DNA of 64,000 nt, taken from Sphingobium sp. V4 (GTDB taxonomy: Bacteria; Pseudomonadota; Alphaproteobacteria; Sphingomonadales; Sphingomonadaceae). A program made the position numbers and the translations under genes. Where the stretch lies: contig NZ_CP081001.1 of the NCBI RefSeq assembly GCF_029590555.1, positions 3,134,001 to 3,198,000 on the forward strand, written 5' to 3'. How positions within the stretch are numbered: the stretch's first letter is position 1; each line of letters begins with the position of its first letter. Under the pieces are notes generated by a model. It saw only the letters and a list, made by a program, of their open reading frames with translations. It ran no database searches and had not been told where the DNA came from. Positions 46,102 to 54,736 of the stretch are shown here, piece by piece.

Positions 46102-46287
46102 ATGCTCGTGATGTTCGTCGGCACCGATCGCACCCAGACCGCGGTCAACCCCGCGCAGGTCACTTTCGTCTCCCAGGTGAGTGACGGCACCCGCATCCGT
46201 TTCAGCGAAGGGCGCAGCGTCACCGTGACCGAACCGATCGGCGCCGTGCTCGAAAGCCTCAACAGCGCATTGCGGCCGCACGAATAG
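46102..46287 (+). CDS. Small beta-rich protein, FlbD-like pattern
   Basis: A 61-residue protein with AAGGAGAGGA ahead of its ATG. The sequence alternates hydrophobic strands (VTFVSQVSDGTRIRFSEGRSVTVTE) and ends in a helix, a layout like the flagellar FlbD/SwrD family, though identity is too low to assert it. It lies 71 nt after the CBS-chemoreceptor gene in the same direction and is followed by a hairpin. Confidence 0.6.
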   Translation: MLVMFVGTDRTQTAVNPAQVTFVSQVSDGTRIRFSEGRSVTVTEPIGAVLESLNSALRPHE

Positions 46288-46301
46288 AGCCTGTCGGCGG
46301 C

Positions 46302-46343
46302 GGCTGGCCGGGCGATCCGATGCGACATATCGCCGGGCCGGCT
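46302..46343 (+). terminator. Hairpin upstream of the GMC gene
   Basis: Arms at 46302-46316 and 46329-46343 pair at 14 of 15 positions (two as G-U), with a 12-nt loop. No T run follows. It probably ends the transcript of the small gene or shapes the leader of the oxidoreductase gene. Confidence 0.45.
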
Positions 46344-46390
46344 TGCGCCGTGCCGGAAGCGCGGGCCATGCTGCGTCCAGGGAGAGGCGC

Positions 46391-48019
46391 ATGGACCGCG
46401 ATTTCGGCGCGTATGACTATATCATCCTGGGCGCGGGCAGCGCCGGCTGCGTGCTGGCCAACCGGCTGAGCGCCGATCCGCGCCATCGCGTGTTGTTGCT
46501 TGAGGCGGGCGGCCGCGACGACTGGCACTGGATCAAGGTGCCGGTCGGCTATCTCTACTGTATCGGCAATCCGCGCACCGACTGGTGCCTGAAGACCGAC
46601 GCGGAAGCGGGCCTGGGCGGCCGCGCGATCGGCTATCCGCGTGGGCGCGTGCTGGGCGGCAGCAGTTCGATCAACGGCATGATCTACATGCGGGGCCAGG
46701 CGCGCGACTATGATGGCTGGCGGCAGGCGGGGCATGTCGGCTGGGGCTGGGACGATGTGCTGCCCTGGTTCCGCAAGGCCGAGGATCATTTCGGCGGCGG
46801 CGACGAGGCCCATGGCGCCGGCGGGGAAATACGGGTCGAGAGGCAAAGGCTCCGCTGGGACTTGCTGGAGCGCTTTCGCGAAGCCGCCGGACAATATGGC
46901 GTGCCCTATACGGAGGATTTCAATCGGGGCGACAATGAAGGGGCGGGCTATTTCGAGGTGACGCAGCGGCGGGGACGGCGCTGGAGCGCCGCCGACGCCT
47001 TCCTGCGTCCCGCGATGAGGCGGCCCAATCTGCGCGTCGTCACCGGGGCGGTGATCGACCGGCTGCTGCTGGAGGGACGGCGGGCGGTGGGAGCGAAATT
47101 CCTGACCGGAGGCGAACGCGGCGTCGCGCGGACGCAAGGCGAGGTGCTGCTGTGCGCCGGGTCGATCGGATCGCCGGCGATTCTGCAACGGTCCGGGATA
47201 GGAGATGGCGAGCGGCTGACCGCCCTGGGGATCGCGCCGGTCCATCATCTGCCGCGCGTCGGCGAGAATCTGCAGGATCATCTTCAGATACGCTGCGCCT
47301 ACAAGGTGACGGGCGCGGTGACGCTCAACATGCGGGCGGCCTCGCTGGCCGGCAAGGCGTGGATGGGGCTGGAATATCTCGCCCGGCGGTCCGGGCCGCT
47401 CGCGATGGCGCCGAGCCAGTTGGGGCTGTTCGTCAAATCCCATCCGCGCTTCGCCACCGCCAATCTGCAATATCATGTCCAGCCGCTCAGCCTGGCGGCG
47501 TTCGGGGGCGCGCTCGATCCCTTCCCGGCCTTCACCGCAAGCGTGTGCAACCTGCGGCCGCAGAGCCGGGGGAGCGTGTGGATCGGGTCCGCCGATCCTG
47601 CGCTGCCCCCGGCGATCCGGCCCAACTATCTCTCCGCGCCCGAGGACCGGCAGGTAGCGATCGAAGCAGTGCGGGTGACGCGCGCCATTGTCGGCCAGCC
47701 TGCGCTGGCGCCCTATGCGCCGCAGGAGTTTCGGCCGGGTGCGGAGCGGCAGGATGAGGCGGCGATCCTGGAGGGGGTGGGCGCCATCGCCAGCAGCATC
47801 TTCCACCCTGTCGGCACGGCCGCGATGGGGACGGTGGTGACGCCGGAACTGCGTGTCCGCGGAATCGACGGACTGCGGGTGGTGGACGCATCGGTGATGC
47901 CGACGATCATCTCCGGCAACACCAACGCGCCGGTGATGATGATCGCGGAGAAAGCGGCGGCGATGATCCTGGACGATGCGAAGAGCAGGACGTTCAGTTC
48001 TTCCGCTGGGGAACGGTGA
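46391..48019 (+). CDS. GMC-family oxidoreductase (choline-dehydrogenase-like)
   Basis: A 542-residue flavoprotein. FAD binding: YIILGAGSAGCVLANRLS at residues 10-27 and RGRVLGGSSSINGMIYMRG near 85; the C-terminal FHPVGTAAMG holds the catalytic His, with GNTNAPVMMIAEKAA at the end. The alcohol substrate is unknown. The start has GGAGAGG. The 3' end overlaps lptA on the other strand by 26 nt. Confidence 0.92.
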   Translation: MDRDFGAYDYIILGAGSAGCVLANRLSADPRHRVLLLEAGGRDDWHWIKVPVGYLYCIGNPRTDWCLKTDAEAGLGGRAIGYPRGRVLGGSSSINGMIYMRGQARDYDGWRQAGHVGWGWDDVLPWFRKAEDHFGGGDEAHGAGGEIRVERQRLRWDLLERFREAAGQYGVPYTEDFNRGDNEGAGYFEVTQRRGRRWSAADAFLRPAMRRPNLRVVTGAVIDRLLLEGRRAVGAKFLTGGERGVARTQGEVLLCAGSIGSPAILQRSGIGDGERLTALGIAPVHHLPRVGENLQDHLQIRCAYKVTGAVTLNMRAASLAGKAWMGLEYLARRSGPLAMAPSQLGLFVKSHPRFATANLQYHVQPLSLAAFGGALDPFPAFTASVCNLRPQSRGSVWIGSADPALPPAIRPNYLSAPEDRQVAIEAVRVTRAIVGQPALAPYAPQEFRPGAERQDEAAILEGVGAIASSIFHPVGTAAMGTVVTPELRVRGIDGLRVVDASVMPTIISGNTNAPVMMIAEKAAAMILDDAKSRTFSSSAGER

Positions 48020-48551
48020 AGGTGCCTGACACGCGCCCGCTGGGACTGGTCGTGGTGCCGTTCCCGCCGCCGGTCGAACGGCCGTCGACGGTGGAGCGGC
48101 CGCTGTTGAGATCCATCACCAGCCGCCCGCCGGTCAGGCGGTTCGTCCCTTGCGTCAGGGCGACATTGCCCAGCATGGTTATCAGCTTCGCGTTGAGATC
48201 ATAGATGGCGACATTGCCGCGCGCGGTCTGGTCGGCCTTGGTGATCACGACATTGCCGGACGCGTCGATCCGGTCGATCTCGATCCCGTTGCCGTTGGAG
48301 CCGCCGCCCGGCTGGTTGCGATAGGCGACGGTCATGCGCGCGGCGTTCAGCGTCATGCCGGCCTGCGTCACTTCGACATTGCCGGACACGACGACCCGGT
48401 CGGCGCGATCCTGCACCTCTATGCGATCGGCGGTGAAATTGACCGGGGCATTGCTGTCATGGTTGCGGAACACCTGCGCGCTCGCCCCGGCGATCATCAC
48501 GCCGGCCGTGCCCAGGAATCCGATCGAAAGCGTCAAAAGGGTGCGTTTCAT
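47994..48551 (-). CDS. lptA: Lipopolysaccharide transport periplasmic protein LptA
   Basis: A 185-residue OstA/LptA-family protein with a signal peptide (cleavage after ASA near residue 25). Beta-jellyroll blocks are ADRIEVQDRADRVVVSGNVEVTQAG and LITMLGNVALTQGTNRLTGGRLVMDLNSGR, the latter close to the family consensus. LptA forms the periplasmic bridge for LPS. It starts inside the lptC stop (TGATG). The lptB gene that usually comes next is absent; the converging GMC gene overlaps its 3' end. Confidence 0.92.
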   Translation of the reverse strand: MKRTLLTLSIGFLGTAGVMIAGASAQVFRNHDSNAPVNFTADRIEVQDRADRVVVSGNVEVTQAGMTLNAARMTVAYRNQPGGGSNGNGIEIDRIDASGNVVITKADQTARGNVAIYDLNAKLITMLGNVALTQGTNRLTGGRLVMDLNSGRSTVDGRSTGGGNGTTTSPSGRVSGTFTVPQRKN

Positions 48552-49198
48552 CAGTTTCGCCCTTTGAGGCCATTTTGTTCGATACGCAAGCGCGCGCGGC
48601 CGTTGAGGGTCACCGTGCGCGCGCCCATGTCCGCCTCCAGATGGTCGGCGCTGAAAGTGCCGATCGGGATTCGGCCATCCACCCGGCCGGCGCTGCGCAT
48701 CCGCCGGGTGGTGAGGTCGACGCCGACATCGCGCGTCGTCAGGCGATATCCGCCCGCCGCCTGGAACTGGACCGGCCCGTCGATCGCGACGCGCTCGCTA
48801 TCCATGTCGTAGCGGCCCTTCTGCGCCGTGAGTACGGCGGGACCGTCCGACAAAAGGATGCGCGCGGACATGTCGTTCAGGTCTACGATCGGCTCGCGCG
48901 AGCTTTTCTGCACCGCCGATCCGGCGCGCAGCGAGAAGGGCTGCCCCTTGCTGTCCTCGCCACGATAAAGCGCCTCGGTCACGCGCATCCGTTCGCGCGC
49001 GACATCGACCTTGTTCTTGTCGAGCACGAAGCTGACCTTGTCGCCGCCGGTGAAGGGGGCGGTCGCCAGCAGTGCCGCCAGCACGCCGACCGCGACCGGC
49101 AGCCAGTTCTTGAGCAGCTTGACCAGACGGTCATGGCTGCCGCCCGGTCGCGCCCACTGGCGGCGCACGTCGCGTTGCTGATCGGCCTGGACGGACAT
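48551..49198 (-). CDS. lptC: LPS export protein LptC
   Basis: A 215-residue protein with an N-terminal membrane helix at about 35-52 and a periplasmic beta-jellyroll. VEEARYRGEDSKGQPF-like segment VTEALYRGEDSKGQPFSLRA matches the DUF1239/LptC core, and GTFSADHLEADMGARTVTLNG is its last repeat. Lies 17 nt after the short RNase D gene; rnd-lptC-lptA is a usual alphaproteobacterial order. Confidence 0.9.
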   Translation of the reverse strand: MSVQADQQRDVRRQWARPGGSHDRLVKLLKNWLPVAVGVLAALLATAPFTGGDKVSFVLDKNKVDVARERMRVTEALYRGEDSKGQPFSLRAGSAVQKSSREPIVDLNDMSARILLSDGPAVLTAQKGRYDMDSERVAIDGPVQFQAAGGYRLTTRDVGVDLTTRRMRSAGRVDGRIPIGTFSADHLEADMGARTVTLNGRARLRIEQNGLKGRN

Positions 49199-49215
49199 GC
49201 GGCGCGAACGCTCCC

Positions 49216-49833
49216 TTACATATGCGCGAAAATGTCGATCTCCGGCCAGCCGGCCAGGTCGAGTTCGGCCCGGTGTGGCAGGAAATCGAAGCAGGCCTGC
49301 GCCAGTTCCATCCGCCCTTCACGCGTCAGTCGCTTGTCCAGTTCAGCCTTGAGCTGGTGCAGGTAGCGCACGTCGGACGCGGCATAATCCTTCTGCGCAT
49401 CGGACAGGACCGGGCTGCCCCAGTCGCTCGACTGCTGCTGCTTGCTGATATCCTGGCCCAACAGTTCGCGCACCAGTTCCTTCAGTCCGTGCCGATCCGT
49501 ATAGGTGCGCACCAGGCGCGATGCGATCTTGGTGCAGTAGACTGGAGCGGCCACGACGCCCAGATAATGGCGGATAGCGGCAATGTCGAAGCGGCCGAAA
49601 TGATACAGTTTCAGTCGTTCGGGATCGGCCAGCACGGCGCGCAGGTTCGGCGCGGCATAATCGCTGCCGGGCGCGAAGCGCACCAGATGCTCGTCTCCCT
49701 TGCCGTCGCTGATCTGGACCACGCACAGGCGGTCGCGCGGGGTGATGAGGCCCATGGTTTCGGTGTCGACGGCGATCGGGCCGGGGGCGAGCACGCCGGC
49801 GGGCAGATCTTCTTCATGGAAATGCACGGTCAT
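49216..49833 (-). CDS. Short ribonuclease D-type 3'-5' exonuclease
   Basis: A 205-residue protein with only the DEDDy exonuclease domain: IAVDTETMGL (Asp, Glu), YHFGRFDIAAI (Asp) and YAASDVRYLHQL (Tyr, Asp). It lacks the HRDC domains of classic RNase D, as in the alphaproteobacterial short form that precedes lptC. It is divergent from the cold-shock gene across 280 bp. Confidence 0.92.
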   Translation of the reverse strand: MTVHFHEEDLPAGVLAPGPIAVDTETMGLITPRDRLCVVQISDGKGDEHLVRFAPGSDYAAPNLRAVLADPERLKLYHFGRFDIAAIRHYLGVVAAPVYCTKIASRLVRTYTDRHGLKELVRELLGQDISKQQQSSDWGSPVLSDAQKDYAASDVRYLHQLKAELDKRLTREGRMELAQACFDFLPHRAELDLAGWPEIDIFAHM

Positions 49834-50010
49834 GCGCTCCCCTCTATGGCGAAACCCGTCGCACCGCAATCAAGGCTTTGCGCGTGGCACAACATGCGGC
49901 CGAATGCTGGATTTTCGCGCCGAGATGCGTGTAAATCGGCCGATTGGCGCCAATCGGAACGGAACGGGACCGCTCCGGTGAAAATCATTCGCGCTGCCCT
50001 GAAAAGTTGA

Positions 50011-50113
50011 TATAGTGATTCTCAAACCCGCCTTTGCGGTGGATTCTGCATGTCATTCGCCCGACATGTTTGTCCGATTGGTCTTGGGGCGAAGCGAAAG
50101 TGACTAACAGGGC
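50011..50113 (+). promoter_or_regulatory. Probable promoter and long leader of the cold-shock gene
   Basis: TATAGT at 50011-50016 is a good -10 hexamer; the -35 at about 49988 (TTCGCG) is weak. Transcription from here would give a leader of about 90 nt with at least one small stem (CCGC/GCGG near 50030-50042). Long leaders are common in cold-shock genes. Confidence 0.35.
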
Positions 50114-50962
50114 ATGAGTTTTGATAGAGGTCGCCGCGGCGGGCGCGGCAAGGACAAGCGCGACGGTTTCGGCGACGACAATTTCTACGATCAGGGCAGC
50201 CGCGGTGGTTTCGGTGGCGGCTTCGGCGGTGATCGCGGCGGCTTCGGCGGCGGCGGCGGCGGCGGCTTCGGCGGCGGTGATCGTGGCGGTTTCGGCGGCG
50301 GTGACCGCGGTGGCTTCGGCGGCGGCGGCGGTGGCCGCGGTGGCTTCGGCGGCGGTGGTGGCGGCTTCGGCGGCGGCGGTGGCGGCGGTGGCCGCGGGAT
50401 GCCCGCCCAGGTCGTTGGCGAAGGCAAGGGCGTCGTCAAATTCTTCAATGGCCAGAAGGGTTTTGGCTTCATCGTTCGTGACGATGGCGGTGAGGATGTT
50501 TTCGTTCACATCAGCGCGGTCGAACAGGCTGGCCTGACGGGTCTGGCCGAAGGGCAGCCGCTCGGTTTCACCCTGGTCGATCGTGGCGGCAAGGTGTCGG
50601 CTACCGATCTGGTGATCGAAGGTGAACCGCTCCCGGTCACCGATCGTGCGCCGCGCGAACCTCGCGAACCGCGTGCGGGTGGCTTCGGCGGTGATCGTGG
50701 TGGCTTCGGCGGCGCCGATCGTGGCCCGCAGCGCCAGCTGACCGGCGAACGCGCCAGCGGCACGGTCAAGTTCTTCAACGCGATGAAGGGCTTTGGCTTC
50801 ATCCAGCGCGATGATGGCCAGCCTGATGCCTTCGTGCATATCAGTGCGGTCGAGCGTGCGGGCATGGGCGCCCTCAACGAGGGCGATCGCCTCGACTTCG
50901 AACTGGAAGTCGATCGTCGCGGCAAATATGCTGCGGTGAACCTGCAGTCGAAGGCCGACTGA
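50114..50962 (+). CDS. Tandem cold-shock-domain protein with RGG/FGG-rich N-terminus
   Basis: A 282-residue protein. Residues about 1-95 are low complexity: over half Gly, with repeated GGFGGG and GDRGG units, Arg and Phe spaced along it and no hydrophobic core. Two complete cold-shock domains follow, at about 102-168 and 212-278, each with RNP-1 (KGFGFI) and RNP-2 (VFVHIS or AFVHIS). A second short GGDRGGFGG stretch sits in the linker. Double-CSD proteins are known in alphaproteobacteria; the length and Gly/Arg/Phe content of the tail resemble eukaryotic RNA-binding proteins. Likely an RNA chaperone. Confidence 0.93.
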   Translation: MSFDRGRRGGRGKDKRDGFGDDNFYDQGSRGGFGGGFGGDRGGFGGGGGGGFGGGDRGGFGGGDRGGFGGGGGGRGGFGGGGGGFGGGGGGGGRGMPAQVVGEGKGVVKFFNGQKGFGFIVRDDGGEDVFVHISAVEQAGLTGLAEGQPLGFTLVDRGGKVSATDLVIEGEPLPVTDRAPREPREPRAGGFGGDRGGFGGADRGPQRQLTGERASGTVKFFNAMKGFGFIQRDDGQPDAFVHISAVERAGMGALNEGDRLDFELEVDRRGKYAAVNLQSKAD

Positions 50963-51006
50963 AGCGCGCTACAAGCACCATCCCTGTTACAGGGGAGAGG
51001 ATAGGG

Positions 51007-51036
51007 AAGGGGTCGTCCAGTCGGGCGGCCCCTTTT
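51007..51036 (+). terminator. Terminator of the cold-shock gene
   Basis: AAGGGGTCG at 51007-51015 pairs with CGGCCCCTT at 51026-51034 (one G-U), loop of 10 nt, followed by TTCC. It lies 44 nt after the stop codon. Confidence 0.8.
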
Positions 51037-51215
51037 CCTTTGACCCGGCCGGTGGCCGTAGCGCCCCGCATTTCGTGATGCGGCACCTGATTTTGAACCG
51101 GAAGCTGCGCGTCCGCCTGACGGCAATCAAGGCCGATCCACTGCTGTCCGCAGCAGAGCGCGCATGAAAATCCCTGTCCGGGGGCCGGCCTGCTACTGGA
51201 ACGCTGCCCCGCTGC

Positions 51216-52616
51216 TCAACCCTGATCCTGATAGGCCATCTGCAATATGCCCCAGTGGCGACCACGGACATGGATGGACGCGATCACCTGCTTGAGCAGC
51301 ACGATCTCGCCTTCCGCGGTTGGGCGGCGATAGGCTTTGATGCAGAAGGGCTGGGTGATCTTGCACTGTTCGCGCGTGTCGGCGAAGTCGAAGATCAGCC
51401 CCTGGCGCGAATGTTCGGAATTCCATACATCGTCGCCCGTCCTCTGCGTATGGGATCGCTCGGGCATGGCGACTGCGCCATAGGCGTTGCGGTCGGTAAA
51501 GGTCATGCCGAACAGGCCGGAATAGGTCCGGGCCAGTTCCTGCCGCGCGCGGGCGGTGGGCAACATGACCGGCTGGACGGGGTGATTATACTGGACGGGA
51601 TGTGTGCCGGGGATCGGCGAATAATCTTCGCTGAAAACCTCCGCCTCGCTGATACGGCCTTCCATAATCGCACGTTCGATCGCGCCCGCGACCGCTTCGG
51701 CCGATTCGAGGCAGAAGCGGATATAGGGCGAATCGGGAATGTCGACGCCGCTCTCAGCCAGATATTGCAGCAGCAAATTGGTGTCTTCGCTGGCGCTGGT
51801 GATGCGGCCTGACAGTCGGTGCAGACCGCCTGCATTGTCGTTCGACGTGCTCGCCAGCGCGGCCAGGCCGGTGCGGATCTCGCCTGCCGATCCCACCATG
51901 GACCCGATGCGCTGGGCCACGGTCTCGCTGTTGCCCGACAGGTCGAGCATCAGCGCCGCCAGCCGCTCGACCAGCGCCTCTATGTTGCGCGTGTCCGACT
52001 GGGCGGTGCGCGCTGTCTGGGCGCCACGGGTGATGCTGTCCAGCATTCCGCCAGCCTCGCCCGTCAGTGCGGCGATCGACTGCTCGATCGTCTGGGTCGC
52101 GGCGGCGGTTTCCTGCGCCAGTTTCTTCACTTCGGCCGCGACCACGGCAAAGCCGCGTCCGGCGTCCCCGGCGCGCGCCGCTTCGATCGTGGCATTGAGC
52201 GCCAGCAGGTTGGTCTGGCTGGCGATGCCGCTGATCACGCTGGTCACATGGGCGACCGTCTTCAAGGCCTCGCCAAAGCCGTCCAGCCGCGCATGGATGC
52301 GACTCACCTGCTCGATCAGGTCCACGAAATTGCTGTTCGCCGCCGACAATTGTCGGCCTGAATCGTCGATGATGGAACGGGCGGCGACCGCTTTCTCACG
52401 GGCATCCTGCCCGGCCAGCGACACGCGCTCGCCATCCTGCGACAATTGTGCGGCCGCGCCGCTGATCGCCTCGATCGTGCGTGCCTGCTGCGTCACCCGA
52501 TCGGCGAGTTCGCTGATGTCGGCCTGAAGGTCGAGCGTGCGTATCCCCAGGTCGCCGGACAATTTGGCGACCTTCATAACCGCGCGCGCGACATTGTCGG
52601 ATTGCATGTCCCTCAT
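51216..52616 (-). CDS. Methyl-accepting-type signalling protein with C-terminal sensor domain
   Basis: A 466-residue protein with no membrane helix. A helical signalling region comes first, with the hairpin [22 protein letters not shown] and [19 protein letters not shown] at about 130-180, which is nearly canonical. About 150 residues at the C-terminus form a separate domain ([22 protein letters not shown], then [13 protein letters not shown], and a final [12 protein letters not shown]) that looks like a Cache/PAS-type sensor. This order, with the sensor after the signalling domain, is unusual but known in cytosolic receptors. Start could also be the ATG 9 nt downstream. Confidence 0.87.
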   Translation of the reverse strand: MRDMQSDNVARAVMKVAKLSGDLGIRTLDLQADISELADRVTQQARTIEAISGAAAQLSQDGERVSLAGQDAREKAVAARSIIDDSGRQLSAANSNFVDLIEQVSRIHARLDGFGEALKTVAHVTSVISGIASQTNLLALNATIEAARAGDAGRGFAVVAAEVKKLAQETAAATQTIEQSIAALTGEAGGMLDSITRGAQTARTAQSDTRNIEALVERLAALMLDLSGNSETVAQRIGSMVGSAGEIRTGLAALASTSNDNAGGLHRLSGRITSASEDTNLLLQYLAESGVDIPDSPYIRFCLESAEAVAGAIERAIMEGRISEAEVFSEDYSPIPGTHPVQYNHPVQPVMLPTARARQELARTYSGLFGMTFTDRNAYGAVAMPERSHTQRTGDDVWNSEHSRQGLIFDFADTREQCKITQPFCIKAYRRPTAEGEIVLLKQVIASIHVRGRHWGILQMAYQDQG

Positions 52617-52675
52617 TGCGCCAAGGGCTATCGGCCCATGGTAAATTAAGCGTTAGCGGCCTGGTTCGGCTCGTC

Positions 52676-53593
52676 TCAAAGCGCCCCGGCGAGCGCCAGC
52701 ATCACGCCCGCCACCACCAGCATCAGTCCCAAGCCCTCGCTGCGCTGCATCTTTTCCTTTAGATAGAAGTGGCCGAAGGCCACCGTGAAGGCGACCTCGA
52801 TCTGACCCACGATGCGCACCAGCGCCACCGGCGCCGTCGCAAATCCGGTGAACCAACAGGCCGAACCCAGTGCGGACAGCAGCCCGACCTGCCCCGACAT
52901 GCGCCAACTGGCCAACACCCGGCGTATCTCGCCCCGTTCCCGCGCCAGCAGCCAGCCGCCCTGGATTGCCGTCTGGAGGAGCACCGTGACCACCAGCACG
53001 ATCAAGGCCGCAAGGATGCGGTCGTCCCCGCCTACCTGCTGCGTCGCGCGGCGAATGCCGATCGCGGTCAGCGCGAAGAAGAAGCCCGACGCCATGCCGG
53101 TGAGGGCGGCCGGCTGGGCCAGCGCGCGCAGGAAGTCGACCGGTCCCATCCGTCGGCCACCGGTGGACAGCAGCATCACGCCCGCCACTCCGCACCCGAT
53201 GCCCGCCCAGGTCAGTGCCGCCAGTCGTTCCCCCATCAGCAGGAAGGACAGGACAGCGCCCTGCACCGCCTCCGTCTTGGAATAGGCGGTGCCCACGACG
53301 AAATTGCGATGGCCGAACGCCAGGATGAGCAAGTTGGTGGCGATGATCTGAGCCAAGCCGCCGGCCAGACAGAAGAGCAGGAAATGGGGCTGGAACAGTG
53401 GCCATGGTGCGGGAAATGCGAGCCGGTAGAGGGCGAGCAGCAGCAGCGCGAAAGGGATGCCGTACAGATAGCGGACCAGGCCCGCGCCGTTGAGCGACAG
53501 GTTGTGGCTGACGCGGCGCTGGACGGCGGTGCGCCAGGCCTGGGTCGCGCCCGCCATCAGGGTCGCCGGCAGCCAGAGAGGGGAGGTGATCAT
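52676..53593 (-). CDS. EamA/DMT-family transporter
   Basis: A 305-residue membrane protein with about ten helices in two repeats, the drug/metabolite-transporter pattern; the second half has GLLSALGSACWFTGFATAPVALVRIVGQIEVAFT, a typical EamA block. An ATG nine codons upstream of the usual length was rejected in favour of MITSPLW. Substrate unknown. It lies 30 nt after the DUF3667 gene. Confidence 0.82.
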   Translation of the reverse strand: MITSPLWLPATLMAGATQAWRTAVQRRVSHNLSLNGAGLVRYLYGIPFALLLLALYRLAFPAPWPLFQPHFLLFCLAGGLAQIIATNLLILAFGHRNFVVGTAYSKTEAVQGAVLSFLLMGERLAALTWAGIGCGVAGVMLLSTGGRRMGPVDFLRALAQPAALTGMASGFFFALTAIGIRRATQQVGGDDRILAALIVLVVTVLLQTAIQGGWLLARERGEIRRVLASWRMSGQVGLLSALGSACWFTGFATAPVALVRIVGQIEVAFTVAFGHFYLKEKMQRSEGLGLMLVVAGVMLALAGAL

Positions 53594-53623
53594 GCCTGCC
53601 CTATAGCGGGCCGACGCCAACCG

Positions 53624-54682
53624 TCACCCCATCACGACCAGGAAGGTGAAGAAGAGCGAGAGCGACACGCAGGCGAAGCCATAGAGTAGGGGCAACCGGC
53701 AGAGAGCGCCTGCGCGAGAGAGCGCATAGGCGTCCTTGAACTGGCGATACATGTGCCAGGCAGCGAAAAGCAGCAGCACCAGCGTGACGAGGCCGCTGGT
53801 CACATGGACCGCCGTCAGCAGCATCGACAGGCAGAAGAGCAGCGACATGAAGGCGATCGAATAGGTCACATAGATCGCATGGTCGTAGACCTTGTAGCGG
53901 CGGCTGAAAGGGAAGAGCAACCACAGGAAGGGCAACGAGATCAGGATCAATGCCCAGGAAAATTTATACGCGTTGGCCTTGAGCTTGTAATAGGCAAATT
54001 CTGGATTTTCCGCGGCGGCGCTCAACGTCTTGCCGACCGTCCTGGCGACGCCGCCGCTCATGCCCTCGCCCATCAGCGAATCGGTGATGTCACTGGCCAG
54101 GGTCAACCCCTTCCGCTCCGCCCGCGCTTCGGTCAGCCTTTCGGTCAATATCTCCCGGCGCGATGCGGACAGGCCCGGCTTGCTCAGGTCCGCCTCGATC
54201 TTCCGGATACGGGCATCGGCCTTTTCCTGCTCCTTGCGCAGTTCGGCCTGCGCCTCGGCGTTCATCTGCACGGCCTGCGGCGCCTTGCCTCCTTCGCCTT
54301 GAGCGGTCAGCGAGAAGATGGCGTACATCAGGAAGGCGGTGAACAGGAACAGGGCGAAGGGCGACACGAACTTGGCCCGTTCCCCTTCAATATAGCGCCG
54401 TGTCAGCTTGCCCGGCCGCAGCGCCAGTTCGGGCAGCGTGGTCCAGATCTTGCCCTCGAAATGGAGCACGCCATGCGCCAGATCATGGCCGATGGCGGCG
54501 AAGCTGCGGTGGACATGCGCGGCTTGACCGCATTGGGCGCAATAATTGCCGGCCAGCGTCGCGCCGCAATTGAGGCAGGGGCCGTGCCCCGGCACGTGCG
54601 ATTCGCCATGGCCCGGTTCGACCGCCCGCGCCAGCATCGCTCCGGTGACCGCGTCACCCGCCGCTTCGATTCCCCCAGTCAT
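53624..54682 (-). CDS. DUF3667 zinc-ribbon membrane protein
   Basis: A 352-residue protein. Near residue 36 is a zinc ribbon (CLNCGATLAGNYCAQCGQ), then HDLAHGVLHFEGKIWTTLPELALRPGKLTRRYIEGERAKFVSPFALFLF, which is the DUF3667 core, then a helix. About 120 polar residues with a coiled coil (AELRKEQEKADARIRKIEADL) precede four C-terminal helices. The coiled-coil insertion is larger than in many family members. Function unknown. Confidence 0.85.
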   Translation of the reverse strand: MTGGIEAAGDAVTGAMLARAVEPGHGESHVPGHGPCLNCGATLAGNYCAQCGQAAHVHRSFAAIGHDLAHGVLHFEGKIWTTLPELALRPGKLTRRYIEGERAKFVSPFALFLFTAFLMYAIFSLTAQGEGGKAPQAVQMNAEAQAELRKEQEKADARIRKIEADLSKPGLSASRREILTERLTEARAERKGLTLASDITDSLMGEGMSGGVARTVGKTLSAAAENPEFAYYKLKANAYKFSWALILISLPFLWLLFPFSRRYKVYDHAIYVTYSIAFMSLLFCLSMLLTAVHVTSGLVTLVLLLFAAWHMYRQFKDAYALSRAGALCRLPLLYGFACVSLSLFFTFLVVMG

Positions 54683-54736
54683 GCGTCGGAGACTATCAGC
54701 GGTGTATGACGGACACCAGACGGGTTGAGACGCGCG

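Noticed and set aside
49985..50839. 284-codon Ala/Thr/Glu-rich frame antisense to the cold-shock gene
   Set aside because: It is the complement of the Gly-rich repeats and both cold-shock domains; the sense frame has the real RNP motifs.
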